NCBI GenBank assembly: GCA_964441755.1
Contig: CAYTVG010000001.1
Location: forward strand, 248,001 to 312,000
Length of the DNA: 64,000 nt
DNA from: JAUMBM01 sp964441755
GTDB taxonomy: Bacteria; Bacteroidota; Bacteroidia; Chitinophagales; Saprospiraceae
Reading direction: 5' to 3'
Shown: piece after piece, positions 43,346-52,889 of the stretch
Position numbering within the stretch: the stretch's first letter is position 1
Layout of the letters: each line of letters starts with the position of its first letter
Made by a program: the position numbers and the translations under genes
The notes under the pieces: generated by a model
Database searches by the model: none
Seen by the model: only the letters and a program-made list of their open reading frames with translations
Told to the model about the DNA's origin: nothing

Positions 43346-44260
43346 TTAGCGAAGCTGGAAGCTCGAAGCACCCAGAATGCCAATATCGGTGAACACACTT
43401 ACCCGGTAGAAACCACCGCGCAGGCGCTCAGCAAGCTCATGCTTGAAAGTGAGGCGCTGGTTATCTGTGATATTGATATCTTTAGCTTCCACAGCTATAA
43501 TCTCTGTTACCTGACCGTTGACTCTTACCGTAGCACGTACGGGATTGTCAGTAGGAACGGGCGTACCTTTATCGTCAGAAATGACGAGATAGATAGGGCG
43601 TACGCCCTGATACTCGCTGGGGACATTGGTCAGGTCAAAGCTAACGTTGATAGAACGCGCGCGGCGCGAGCGGGCAGTAACCCTTTCTCCGCTACCCTGC
43701 TGCACATCTACCTGAAATGCAGTAGCTTTGAAATTGGCGAGCGTCAGTCGCTTGACTTCCTGTTGTATGGACTCATTGAGGCGCGACAGCTGCTGATTTT
43801 GTTCCGTTGAAACGGCCAGATCTGTTTCAAGAACACCTGTACGCTGGCGGAGTGAATCGTTTTCCATTTGCAGGCTGCGGATAGAATTTTCGAGACCTGC
43901 CCGGACGGTCATGAGCTCCTGTATCTGTGCCCGAAGGTCATTGAGCTCTGTAGCGGAAGAGCGCTTAGCCCTTGCGAGCGCTGTCTGCGCCTGATTGAGC
44001 TGTGTTTTCAGCTTGGAAAGATCTCCTTCCAGATCTTCATTTTCATTGGCCAGCAGCTGGTATTCTTGTGAAAGGCTGTCTACTTGTGAGGCCAGGCCAT
44101 CGCGCAGGGAAGTCATTACATCGAGCGCCTCATTGGTCTCCACATTTTCCTTTTGCAGATTTTCTGTCTGGCCTTTTTGGGAAAAGTTGAAGTAAAGAGA
44201 GATCAGCAGTAATAATCCCAGGATAACAGCCAGAATGATTAACGATCTTTTTGAGTCCAT
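43346..44260 (-). CDS. Membrane-anchored coiled-coil protein
   Basis: A 304-residue protein from the ATG at 44260. One N-terminal membrane helix (about 6-25) is followed by a long coiled coil (about 30-180, with many Gln/Leu/Glu heptads) and a C-terminal beta-rich domain (about 185-304). The likely topology is an N-terminal anchor with a periplasmic coil. I know of similar uncharacterised proteins in Bacteroidota but cannot assign a role. A possible promoter is at 44427-44434. Confidence 0.75.
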   Translation of the reverse strand: MDSKRSLIILAVILGLLLLISLYFNFSQKGQTENLQKENVETNEALDVMTSLRDGLASQVDSLSQEYQLLANENEDLEGDLSKLKTQLNQAQTALARAKRSSATELNDLRAQIQELMTVRAGLENSIRSLQMENDSLRQRTGVLETDLAVSTEQNQQLSRLNESIQQEVKRLTLANFKATAFQVDVQQGSGERVTARSRRARSINVSFDLTNVPSEYQGVRPIYLVISDDKGTPVPTDNPVRATVRVNGQVTEIIAVEAKDINITDNQRLTFKHELAERLRGGFYRVSVFTDIGILGASSFQLR

Positions 44261-44426
44261 AGTGATACGTATTTGATAATTCAGAAAAGCAATGCTTACA
44301 GGAAGAACGAAAATGCGGACCACTGTTATGCTGCTCTGTTGTTTTTGCCTCGAATTTTCTAAGGCAGGGACCAAGCAGGCTGGAAAATATTTTTAACAAG
44401 TGGTTTCTGCGTACACTGAAGCGATG

Positions 44427-44434
44427 CAAAAATA
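44427..44434 (-). promoter_or_regulatory. Promoter -7 box, coiled-coil gene
   Basis: On the minus strand TATTTTTG, an exact TAnnTTTG match, 166 bases before the start codon; no clear -33 element. Confidence 0.4.
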
Positions 44435-44682
44435 AATCATTCATTTAACGATCAGATGTTTTAGTTGGTATAATTGTCCAGGCAATATTTTTAACTCATT
44501 TGCATACGGCATTAGTAGTACTTAATTCAGCCTGGTTTTTCAGCAGTCAGGATTTAGGGGAAGTACTGTATAGGCTTTGGAGCATACTGTCGGGTAAGGA
44601 AATATAGGGTTTTGGATCAGGCAGGGGTTGTCTATTTTTTTAAGAGGATAAAGAGAAACAGAAAATTGCGTTTCCTTTTCCC

Positions 44683-44690
44683 TACCTTTG
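44683..44690 (+). promoter_or_regulatory. Promoter -7 box, purH
   Basis: TACCTTTG is an exact TAnnTTTG match 133 bases before the purH ATG. A TTG at 44666-44668 is 14 bases upstream, slightly short. A second, imperfect candidate is the TTTG at 44700-44703 followed by TAATTTTTG. Confidence 0.4.
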
Positions 44691-44823
44691 CCCTGGCTGT
44701 TTGTGCATTTATGGCCATAAAAGCGTATAATTTTTGACATGCGATCTGATTACAGGTAAAAATTTGTATATCACGACAGGTCGCAATGGCATCCCAAACA
44801 ATACACAATTCCTGCAATCGAGT

Positions 44824-46350
44824 ATGTCTGTTCGCAAAATTAAAAGTGCGCTGGTTTCTGTTTACCACAAAGATGGGCTGGAAGAAATACTGAGAACCCT
44901 TGAGCAGCAGGGAGTTCGTCTGTTTTCTACCGGAGGGACACAGCAATTCATCGAGAGTCTTGGTATCCCTTCAACTCCGGTGGAAACATTAACGGGTTAT
45001 CCTTCCATTCTGGACGGCCGCGTGAAGACCCTTCATCCGGCTGTTTTCGGAGGTATCCTTGCACGTCGGGAAGAGAATCATCTGCTGCAACTGGAGCAGT
45101 ATGAACTGCCGGAGATCGATCTGGTGATTGTTGATTTATACCCGTTTGAGGAGACGGTAGCTTCTACCACAGAGGAAGCTGCTATCATAGAGAAGATAGA
45201 CATTGGCGGTATATCGTTGATACGGGCAGCGGCCAAGAATTTTCGGGATGTGGCGGTTGTACCTTCTAAAGAGGAGTATGGCTTATTTCTGGAAATGCTG
45301 CAGATGAAAGACGGATCATTGGACCTTGGTGATCGCCGGGAGTTGGCACGTCGGGCGTTTAAGGTTTCTTCCAATTATGATATGGCTATATTCAACTACT
45401 TCAACGAAGGCCATACAGATGTCACATTTAAGTACAGCATACACCGATCAGATATTCTTCGATACGGAGAGAATCCACACCAGTCCGGGGTGTTTTTTGG
45501 GGATTTCGATGCTGTATTTGACAAGCTCAATGGCAAATCTGTCTCCTACAATAATCTTGTGGATATTGATGCGGCCGTACAGGTTATGCGGGAGCTTCGC
45601 GTGGGAGATCCGGCCTTTGCCATACTCAAGCACACGAATACCTGCGGGCTTGCGGTGAGGCCTAGTCTGCAGGAGGCTTGGCAGGCAGCGTTGGCCTGCG
45701 ATCCTGTATCAGCTTTCGGGGGCATATTTATCTGTAATCACCCTGTAGATGTTGCCACAGCGCAGGAGATTGATCGGTTATTCTACGAAGTACTGATTGC
45801 ACCTGATTTTAGTCCTGAGGCACTGGAATTACTACGGGCCCGCAAGACGCGCATTCTGTTAAGATTGAAAGAATATGCGGTGAGACCTCGATCTTTTCGT
45901 TCTTTGCTGAACGGAGTGGTGGAGCAGGAGACCGATTTACGGCAAGAGACGACAGCAGATTTGCAGGTAGCGACTAAGCGCACGCCTACTGCTTCGGAGG
46001 TAAGTGATCTGTTGTTTGCTGCTATTTGTTCTAAGCATCTCAAGTCAAACGCGATTGCGCTGGTAAAGAATAAGCAACTGATAGGTATGGGATGCGGACA
46101 GCCTTCGAGGGTCGATGCACTTAAGCAGGCGATTGCAAAGGCGCAGTCCTTTGGATTTGATTTGCGGGGAGCGGTAATGGCGTCCGATGCTTTCTTTCCC
46201 TTTCCGGACTGTGTCGAAATTGCCGATCAGGTGGGTATTACGGCAGTCATTCAACCTGGAGGGTCGGTAAAGGATCAGGACAGTATTGATTACTGCAATG
46301 CACACGATATGGCTATGGTAATGACGGGTTTCCGGCATTTCCGCCATTAA
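44824..46350 (+). CDS. purH: Bifunctional AICAR transformylase / IMP cyclohydrolase
   Basis: A 508-residue enzyme that performs the last two steps of purine synthesis, from AICAR to IMP. The N-terminal cyclohydrolase (MGS-like, about 1-195) contains LFSTGGTQQFIE and GYPSILDGRVKTLHPAVFGG; the C-terminal transformylase contains RYGENPHQ, KHTNTCGLAV, DPVSAFGGI and HLKSNAIAL. The ATG at 44824 matches the family start; an extended frame to 44734 adds a non-family stretch. Followed after 70 bases by coaX on the same strand. Confidence 0.97.
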   Translation: MSVRKIKSALVSVYHKDGLEEILRTLEQQGVRLFSTGGTQQFIESLGIPSTPVETLTGYPSILDGRVKTLHPAVFGGILARREENHLLQLEQYELPEIDLVIVDLYPFEETVASTTEEAAIIEKIDIGGISLIRAAAKNFRDVAVVPSKEEYGLFLEMLQMKDGSLDLGDRRELARRAFKVSSNYDMAIFNYFNEGHTDVTFKYSIHRSDILRYGENPHQSGVFFGDFDAVFDKLNGKSVSYNNLVDIDAAVQVMRELRVGDPAFAILKHTNTCGLAVRPSLQEAWQAALACDPVSAFGGIFICNHPVDVATAQEIDRLFYEVLIAPDFSPEALELLRARKTRILLRLKEYAVRPRSFRSLLNGVVEQETDLRQETTADLQVATKRTPTASEVSDLLFAAICSKHLKSNAIALVKNKQLIGMGCGQPSRVDALKQAIAKAQSFGFDLRGAVMASDAFFPFPDCVEIADQVGITAVIQPGGSVKDQDSIDYCNAHDMAMVMTGFRHFRH

Positions 46351-46420
46351 TTTAACAGAAAATTAGGGTTTCGGCCTCATCAATTACACGCCATCGGTTC
46401 ACAATTTTGCGTTTATTACT

Positions 46421-47158
46421 TTGAAGAATCTGGTCATTGACATAGGAAACAGCAGGGCGAAGGCAGCCGTTTTTGAGGATGGCCAACTCGTCCATCGCTG
46501 GCTGGGATCCGGAACTGATGAGGAGATTTTGTTGGCGTGGGTAATGGCGCAGCAAGCAGAGCATCTGATATTATCAACAGTGGGCATAGAGCCTTCTGCG
46601 ATGACGGAAGCTTATTTTCGCGAGCGAATGACGTACATTCGTCTTGACCATAGGGTGCCGCTGCCATTTGAGAATACCTATGAAACACCTGCAACGCTGG
46701 GTAAGGACAGGCTGGCAGCTGTCGCAGGGGCAATGGCTCTCTACCCAGGTGAACACTGCTTGGTGGTAGATGTGGGCACCTGTGTCACTTTTGATTTGCT
46801 CAGCGCAGAGGGCGTTTATCAGGGTGGGAATATTGCGCCGGGTATAGGGATGCGTCTGCTGTCTATGCATCAGCAGACACAACGGTTGCCTAAGGTAGCG
46901 GCCGGTGAAGTGGTACAAACGTTGGGAAGACGTACAGAGGAGGCCATGAGCAATGGGGCTGTCCTGGGGCTGAGCCTGGAGGTAGAGGGTCTGGCACGAC
47001 GATTAGAAAAAATATGGCATCCGTTGCGGATTGTTGTAAGCGGAGGTGATGCGGAAAGTGTTGCCCGGCATGCAGAAGTAGCTGTTTTTGTGCAACCAGA
47101 CCTGGTACTGGTTGGGTTAAATAAAATCATTACAGATTATGTCAATCAAGTGCGGTAA
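46421..47158 (+). CDS. coaX: Type III pantothenate kinase
   Basis: A 245-residue ASKHA-fold kinase that phosphorylates pantothenate, the first step of coenzyme A synthesis. Motifs are LVIDIGNSRAKAAVF, GKDRLAAVAGA, VVDVGTCVTFDL and GGNIAPGI. The start is a TTG, needed to include the N-terminal phosphate-binding motif; there is no ATG in a suitable place. The next gene's start overlaps its 3' end by 20 bases. Confidence 0.93.
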   Translation: MKNLVIDIGNSRAKAAVFEDGQLVHRWLGSGTDEEILLAWVMAQQAEHLILSTVGIEPSAMTEAYFRERMTYIRLDHRVPLPFENTYETPATLGKDRLAAVAGAMALYPGEHCLVVDVGTCVTFDLLSAEGVYQGGNIAPGIGMRLLSMHQQTQRLPKVAAGEVVQTLGRRTEEAMSNGAVLGLSLEVEGLARRLEKIWHPLRIVVSGGDAESVARHAEVAVFVQPDLVLVGLNKIITDYVNQVR

Positions 47159-48503
47159 GGGTGTGGGCATGTTTTTTTGGGTATTGGCACTCACCTGTTT
47201 GGGTAGCGGCCTGTCGGCTCAGCTGACCAATGCCAGCATACGCCCTAAGATTAATTCTCCTTTCTCCAGATATGGCCTGGGGAATCCTGTAGAGTCTTAC
47301 TTTATTGCTTCTGCGGGTATGGGAGGGCTCAGTACTGCCTGGCAGGATGTATATCATTTTAATCCCGTCAATCCTGCTTCGCTTGCCTCTTTACAGTTCA
47401 CAGCTTTCGAAACGGGCATGTATGCACAGTATGTGTCATTACAGGGTCGGACGGCCAGGGATAACCAATATGGCGGCAACCTTCGTTATTTGGGGCTTGC
47501 TTTCCCCCTCATAAATCCCATAAACCGGGCGCTCAACCAACAGAGTAATGATTGGGGTGTAGGAATGGGGTTTGACTTGTCACCGATGACACAAGTGGGA
47601 TATGATATTGTGGCAGTCGTCAATGACCCTGAACTCAATCGGGTTACAAATACGCTGAAGGGAATAGGCGGAATCTATAAACTCAGGTGGGGCAATGCTG
47701 TAAGGTATAAAAATTTGTCTCTTGGGTTGAATGTTGCTTATTTATTTGGTGAACTAACCAATAGTCGACTTGTTACATTTGACAGTCTTTCGTTTACCCT
47801 GCAGACTGAGTTTAGTGATCAATTTAGCGCACGTGGCTGGGCGATAGACGGCGGACTGCAGTATGTATACGATTTTAAAAAAACCAACGATGCCGGTGAG
47901 CGAGTCAACAACGGGCATCGGCTCATATTGGGGCTGACGGCCTCACCAGCGGCCAATTTTGATACGGAGTCAAACGCGTACTACAGGCGATTTTTCGGGC
48001 AGGGAGTATCAGATACGCTTGTTTACGAGAACCGTGCTCTAGGTAGTGGCAATTTGCCTCCTCAGTTTTCTGTTGGGGTCTCCTACCAAAAAATAAACCA
48101 ATTACAGCTTGGGGCAGAGTTTAGCCGCACGGGCTGGAGTGAGTATACGAATAGTGCAAAACCTGAGCAGTTGTCAGATACCTGGCGTGTGGCGGCGGGA
48201 TTGGAGTATGTCCCAGACTACGCCTCGTATAAAAATTATTGGGCCAGGGCTCGTTATCGGCTTGGTTTCTTTTACGGAACTGATTCGCGCAGCCTGAGCG
48301 GTGAGCAGGCGCTTCACCGTGCAGTAACTATGGGCATCGGAATGCCAATCGTGCTGCCCCGACAGCAGGTTTCATTTATGAATACGGCACTCGAACTGGG
48401 GAAGTTTGGTGTGCCGGATGTTCTCGAGGAAACCTATGTAAAACTTTCAGTAGGCTTTACGCTTAACGACAATACGTGGTTCTTCAAACGCAAATTTAAC
48501 TAG
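47139..48503 (+). CDS. Outer membrane beta-barrel protein of unknown function
   Basis: A 454-residue protein with signal peptide (cleavage after LSAQ) and long amphipathic beta strands throughout, starting with a motif (SPFSRYGLG, SAGMGGLSTA, NPVNPASLA) typical of a Bacteroidota outer membrane family found next to coaX in other members of the phylum. It ends with an aromatic strand (WFFKRKFN). The ATG at 47139 is favoured because its n-region has two lysines, whereas a start at 47169 would leave none. Function unknown; gliding/secretion relatives (PorP-like) are a loose analogy only. Confidence 0.75.
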   Translation: MSIKCGKGVGMFFWVLALTCLGSGLSAQLTNASIRPKINSPFSRYGLGNPVESYFIASAGMGGLSTAWQDVYHFNPVNPASLASLQFTAFETGMYAQYVSLQGRTARDNQYGGNLRYLGLAFPLINPINRALNQQSNDWGVGMGFDLSPMTQVGYDIVAVVNDPELNRVTNTLKGIGGIYKLRWGNAVRYKNLSLGLNVAYLFGELTNSRLVTFDSLSFTLQTEFSDQFSARGWAIDGGLQYVYDFKKTNDAGERVNNGHRLILGLTASPAANFDTESNAYYRRFFGQGVSDTLVYENRALGSGNLPPQFSVGVSYQKINQLQLGAEFSRTGWSEYTNSAKPEQLSDTWRVAAGLEYVPDYASYKNYWARARYRLGFFYGTDSRSLSGEQALHRAVTMGIGMPIVLPRQQVSFMNTALELGKFGVPDVLEETYVKLSVGFTLNDNTWFFKRKFN

Positions 48504-48505
48504 TG

Positions 48506-49912
48506 ATGAAAATGCTTGGAAAATGGGTATTTGCCTTGGCGCTCTTCACCGGATGGCATTCTTCCGCGATCGCTCAGTGCCAGAATTGGAATGATTCTCC
48601 GCAGAAAGAGACGGCCGAAAACGCGCATGTAATTTACCGTCCCTTTCTGAAAGGGCAGGAGATTGAAAGTCTGAAAGCACTTAATGCTGCTGATTTTGAA
48701 ATTGCATTCACCAATTGGCAGACAGCTTATCAGATTGCGCCTACTGCCGACGGGCAGCGTAATACGCACTACGTCGACGGCCGGAAGTTGTATCGTGCAA
48801 TGATTGATAAGACGACAGATGAGGCTAAGAAAAAGGAATATGCAGATATGGTAATTCAGCTCTATGATGAGCAAATGCGCTGTTTCCCTGATGAGAAAAA
48901 TTTTCTGCTGGGTCGCAAAGCATTCGATATGATATATCTGCCGGGTTACAGTTATTCTATGGCTTCCTTTGAGGCTTTCAAAGCAGCTATCAATGCTGCC
49001 GGCAATAATGCAGAGTACATCCTTTTGGCACCGCTGGGGCAGTTGGTTACTTACCTTTATCAGTCAAAGCAGATTGGTAAGGAGGACGTTCAGGTATGGT
49101 ACAATAAGGGGGTTGAAATTGCCGAACATAATATCGCAAACAATGCCCGGCTGAAGACCTATTACGAATCAGGCAAGGCCAATATGGATGCCACCGTAAC
49201 CGCTATCGAGTCAGAGGTATTTGACTGCGGCTATTTCAAAGGTACGCTCCTCCCCCGCTTTAAGGCCGAGCCTGACAATTTTGACCTGATTGAGTATATC
49301 GTAAAAAAACTGGCAGCTCAGGGTTGTGCAGAGGATGATCCTGACCTTACAGAAGTCAAAGCGCGCTATGCCGCGCTAAGCGCAGAGATTGCTGCAGAGC
49401 GTGAGCGTTTGCGCCGCGAACAGGATCCTTGCTTTGATGGCACCAAATTACAGCAGGAAGGCCGCTATCAGGAGGCGCTGAGTCGCTACCGCGAATGTCT
49501 GGAGTCTACGCAGGATGCGGAAATAAAGGCACAAGTACTCTACAGCATGGCTTCCATCCAAACATGGCAACTCGGGCAGTATGGCCAAGCCCGCGAAAAT
49601 GCGCGTAATGCTGCAAGTCTGAAGCCAGGCTGGGGCAAGCCTTATATTCTGATAGGGGATATTTATGCGAAAATGAGCCGTGGTGGCTGTGATTCCTGGA
49701 ATCAGCGCCTTGCAATTCTCGCAGCTATCGATAAGTATAGTTATGCAAAAAGCATTGACGGTAGTGTTGCCGGTGAAGCTAGCGAGCGAATTGGCAACTA
49801 CGCGGGTTCAATGCCGCTGCAGGAAGAGGGCTTTATGCGCGGAGTTTCTGCCGGTGATACAGCTGTAGTAGGCTGCGGTATTGGAGAAACGGTGCGGGTT
49901 CGCTTCCAATAA
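48506..49912 (+). CDS. Exported TPR-containing protein
   Basis: A 468-residue protein with a signal peptide (ends around IAQC, residue 24-25). Two helical repeat regions can be seen, one at 80-240 and another at 300-430 with TPR-like CFDGTKLQQEGRYQEALSRYRE and GWGKPYILIGDIY, so the C-terminal half holds one or two classical TPR units. The frame starts one codon before this ATG with a GTG that overlaps the previous stop. It is the last gene of the purH-coaX-OMP-TPR run and is followed by three hairpins. Confidence 0.8.
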   Translation: MKMLGKWVFALALFTGWHSSAIAQCQNWNDSPQKETAENAHVIYRPFLKGQEIESLKALNAADFEIAFTNWQTAYQIAPTADGQRNTHYVDGRKLYRAMIDKTTDEAKKKEYADMVIQLYDEQMRCFPDEKNFLLGRKAFDMIYLPGYSYSMASFEAFKAAINAAGNNAEYILLAPLGQLVTYLYQSKQIGKEDVQVWYNKGVEIAEHNIANNARLKTYYESGKANMDATVTAIESEVFDCGYFKGTLLPRFKAEPDNFDLIEYIVKKLAAQGCAEDDPDLTEVKARYAALSAEIAAERERLRREQDPCFDGTKLQQEGRYQEALSRYRECLESTQDAEIKAQVLYSMASIQTWQLGQYGQARENARNAASLKPGWGKPYILIGDIYAKMSRGGCDSWNQRLAILAAIDKYSYAKSIDGSVAGEASERIGNYAGSMPLQEEGFMRGVSAGDTAVVGCGIGETVRVRFQ

Positions 49913-49928
49913 AGAAAATGCTTACGAG

Positions 49929-49954
49929 ATTTCGCTGCTTCCCGGCAGCGAAAT
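49929..49954. repeat. Hairpin 1 between convergent genes
   Basis: Arms ATTTCGCTGC and GCAGCGAAAT (10 bp, 49929-49938 and 49945-49954) with a 6-base loop. The arms match the inner part of the bamA terminator. It lies 17 bases after the TPR gene stop. Confidence 0.6.
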
Positions 49955-49966
49955 AAAGTACGGGAC

Positions 49967-50007
49967 AAGCCTGCTTTGGGTTTTTTTTTAAAATCCAAAG
50001 CAGGCTT
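49967..50007. terminator. Hairpin 2 with poly-T loop
   Basis: Perfect 13-base arms (49967-49979, 49995-50007) continued by a G-T wobble and four A-T pairs, with a T-run inside the loop. A terminator-like structure whose T-tract is part of the loop, so termination efficiency is uncertain. Confidence 0.6.
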
Positions 50008-50008
50008 C

Positions 50009-50060
50009 TACATAAAAATTGGCTTTGGCAGCAATCGCTGCCAAAGCCAATTTTTATGTA
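50009..50060. terminator. Hairpin 3, 24-bp perfect bidirectional terminator
   Basis: Two perfect 24-base arms (50009-50032, 50037-50060) around AATC, with A-rich and T-rich outer ends, directly abutting the stop codon of the minus-strand glycosyltransferase. It should stop transcription from both sides. Confidence 0.85.
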
Positions 50061-51203
50061 TCATTTCATTACACTTCTGCTGGTGAATAATTTATCAATT
50101 TCCTGACTGATGATCGCCGTGGTCAGGTCCCAATCGTATCGTTGCCGCTGCAAACGACCCCGTTGGATGAGTTCTTCTCTCAATCCGGGCATAATTACCA
50201 ACTTTTCCATGGCAGTGGCTATAGATGCTGTCTGATAAGGATCAACAAGCAGCGCCGCATCGCCTGCTACTTCGGGCATTGCCGAGCAGTTGGCAGTAAT
50301 CAGGGCAGTTTCAGCATGCATAGCCTCGAGCAGTGGTACCCCAAATCCCTCAAAAAGGGACACATAAGTAAGTGCGAAGGCTGCAGCAACCAGAGGAGGT
50401 AATATCTCATCGGGCACGTAGCCCAGCAGCTTGATATCATGCCGATAAGAAGTTTTCTCAAGCGCCTCTTTTAGTCCACCCGTCTGCCATGCCAATCTGC
50501 CACCCAACAGCAGGTGGTGAGGAGCTCCCGTACGGGTTTTGAAAACATCAAAAGCAGCGATGAGGCGCTCCAGATTTTTACGCGGATGTATGGCGCCAAG
50601 GTAAAAAAAATACGGATGCCCGTTGGCATATTGCAGGCGTACTTGCTGTTGTGCTGCCGCTGACAGGGGTTTGAATTGGCTGTTTGCACCGTTGGGGGCA
50701 ACACTGATACGACCCGGCTGGATGCCATAATGTTGTACAATGTCGGCTTTACTGAAATTTGAAACGGTCACAATCTTTTCAGCACGGCGGAGATAGCGCG
50801 GGATGAAAAAATCGTAATAGGAACGTACGAGGAACGGTATCTGACCGGGATAATGTACGTGAGCAATATCGTGAATTACCATAAGTGTGGGCGTCCCGGC
50901 ACCCAGAGAGCAGTAACCGTCGGGGCTAATGAAAACATCTGGTTTGTACTTTTCCAGTTGTTTGGGTAGCGCCAGCTCAAACCAGGCATACCACAGTAAG
51001 GGATGTCGTGCTGGTGGAAAAACAACTACCGGCGTAATATTGGGGGACGTAATAAACGCAGGATCCCAGGGACGATCAAAAAAAAAGATGAACTCGTCTT
51101 CCGGCCTGCAGGCTGCCAGTCGCTGCACTACTTCCAGGGTGTACCGGCCAATGCCTTCGAGCCGGCCGGGCAATAAAAAACGGGTATTGACTGCAATTTT
51201 CAT
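50061..51203 (-). CDS. Glycosyltransferase family 4 (group 1)
   Basis: A 380-residue GT-B sugar transferase from the ATG at 51203. It shows a G-rich N-terminal loop (GRLEGIGRYTLEVV), a P-rich switch region, and the C-terminal GT4 signature EGFGVPLLEAM (EX7E). The donor is a nucleotide sugar, but the acceptor cannot be told. No polysaccharide locus surrounds it. A longer frame to 51296 adds an unlikely N-terminal extension across the divergent nadB promoter region. Confidence 0.88.
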   Translation of the reverse strand: MKIAVNTRFLLPGRLEGIGRYTLEVVQRLAACRPEDEFIFFFDRPWDPAFITSPNITPVVVFPPARHPLLWYAWFELALPKQLEKYKPDVFISPDGYCSLGAGTPTLMVIHDIAHVHYPGQIPFLVRSYYDFFIPRYLRRAEKIVTVSNFSKADIVQHYGIQPGRISVAPNGANSQFKPLSAAAQQQVRLQYANGHPYFFYLGAIHPRKNLERLIAAFDVFKTRTGAPHHLLLGGRLAWQTGGLKEALEKTSYRHDIKLLGYVPDEILPPLVAAAFALTYVSLFEGFGVPLLEAMHAETALITANCSAMPEVAGDAALLVDPYQTASIATAMEKLVIMPGLREELIQRGRLQRQRYDWDLTTAIISQEIDKLFTSRSVMK

Positions 51204-51287
51204 AAGCAGCACAAATTTCCACTTTTTTTTGTTTACTTGCAGGTCACAAGTGCGTTGTATTCGTCGGGTATTGTAAATCTTGTCATC

Positions 51288-52889
51288 ATGATTCAAACAG
51301 ATGTGCTGATTATTGGCGCAGGTATCGGGGGGCTTAGTACGGCCATCAAAATAGCGGCGGCGCGGCCAGACTTACGGGTGGATGTGCTCACCAAAACGCA
51401 TGAGGAAGAAAGTAATACTCGTTATGCGCAGGGAGGGGTAGCAGCTGTATGGGATACAGCCGTGGATTCATACGAAAAACATATTGCGGATACACTCGAT
51501 GCCGGTGATGGCTTGTGTGTTGAGCAAATCGTCAGTATTGTGGTTGAGGAGGGGCCGTCGCGCGTACAGGAAATTATTGAGTGGGGTGCCCGTTTTGACA
51601 AAAACAGGAGCGAGCAATATGATTTAGGACGAGAAGGTGGACACTCAGAAAACCGGATTCTTCACTATAAGGATCTCACGGGCCGGGAAATGCAGCGGGC
51701 TCTGCTGGCCAAAGTTGCACAATTGCCGAATATCAGGGTTCATGAGCATTTTTTTGCTGTTGACCTGATTACTCAGCATCATTTAGGATATAATATTACC
51801 CGTCTCACACCCGATATTGCCTGTTACGGGGTATATGCACTCAATAAGGAATCGGGTCATATTGATACTATACTCGCCCGGCTCACGGTCGTAGCTACAG
51901 GGGGTGCCGGACAAGTATACCGCGCTACCACCAACCCTGTTATAGCCTCCGGCGATGGTATTGCGATGGTCTACCGTGCTAAAGGGCATATACAGAATAT
52001 GGAATTCGTGCAGTTTCACCCTACTGCTTTGTACAATCCCAGTGGAGATAATCCCGTATTTTTGGTCTCAGAGGCAGTAAGAGGGTTCGGGGCAATTCTG
52101 AAGACGAAAGACGGTACCCCCTTCATGCATAAGTACGATCCGCGAGAGAGTCTCGCACCCCGTGATATTGTGGCCAGAGCGATTGATAGTGAAATGAAAC
52201 TGACGGGAGAAGAATGTATGTGGCTCGATTGCCGCCATCTGGACAAGGAAGCCTTCATCGCTCACTTTCCGACAATCTATAGCAAGTGCATAGAAATAGG
52301 GTACGATCCGATGGAAAAAATGATTCCTGTAGCGCCGGCCTGTCATTATATGTGTGGAGGGATCCGGGTGGATGCTATTGGCAGAAGTAGCATTGAGCGT
52401 TTGTATGCCTGTGGAGAATGTACCAGTACAGGACTGCATGGAGCTAATAGACTGGCATCAAATAGTTTGCTGGAGGCATTGGTGTTTGGTCATCGAATTG
52501 CAGAGGATATTGTTGCTAAAATTGACGGACTGGATTTTAAGGAGGGAATACCGAACTGGGATGCTGCCGGCACAACTGCCCCCAACGAGATGGTACTGAT
52601 CACGCAAAGTCTGAAAGAACTGAAGGAAGTGATGAGTAGTTATGTGGGTATTGTCAGGTCAAACATACGCTTGAAGCGGGCGCTGAACCGGCTCTATCTG
52701 TTGCATACGGAGACGGAAGATTTATACAATCATACAGTGCTTTCGCCGCAATTGTGTGAACTCCGCAACCTTATTACGATTGGTTATCTGATTACCAGAT
52801 CTGCAAGTATGCGGCGGGAGAGTCGTGGCCTTCACTACACAACGGATTACCCGGAAAGAGCGGCTTTTATTCAGGAAACGATACTATAA
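51288..52889 (+). CDS. nadB: L-aspartate oxidase
   Basis: A 533-residue FAD enzyme that oxidises L-aspartate to iminoaspartate, the first step of de novo NAD synthesis. It has the FAD-binding LIIGAGIGGLSTAI motif, ESNTRYAQGGVAAV, the active-site region HPTALYNP and SEAVRGFGA, and the C-terminal GANRLASNSLLEALVFG. The ATG at 51288 is the family start. nadA and nadC are not adjacent. Its last 6 bases overlap the 3' end of the convergent aat gene. Confidence 0.95.
   Translation: MIQTDVLIIGAGIGGLSTAIKIAAARPDLRVDVLTKTHEEESNTRYAQGGVAAVWDTAVDSYEKHIADTLDAGDGLCVEQIVSIVVEEGPSRVQEIIEWGARFDKNRSEQYDLGREGGHSENRILHYKDLTGREMQRALLAKVAQLPNIRVHEHFFAVDLITQHHLGYNITRLTPDIACYGVYALNKESGHIDTILARLTVVATGGAGQVYRATTNPVIASGDGIAMVYRAKGHIQNMEFVQFHPTALYNPSGDNPVFLVSEAVRGFGAILKTKDGTPFMHKYDPRESLAPRDIVARAIDSEMKLTGEECMWLDCRHLDKEAFIAHFPTIYSKCIEIGYDPMEKMIPVAPACHYMCGGIRVDAIGRSSIERLYACGECTSTGLHGANRLASNSLLEALVFGHRIAEDIVAKIDGLDFKEGIPNWDAAGTTAPNEMVLITQSLKELKEVMSSYVGIVRSNIRLKRALNRLYLLHTETEDLYNHTVLSPQLCELRNLITIGYLITRSASMRRESRGLHYTTDYPERAAFIQETIL

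Larger units (their letters stand above)
44261..44823. other. 563-base region between divergent genes
   Basis: The region holds likely promoters for the coiled-coil gene (minus) and purH (plus), and leaders of about 160 and 125 bases respectively. I see no further gene, and no riboswitch motif that I recognise upstream of purH. Confidence 0.6.
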
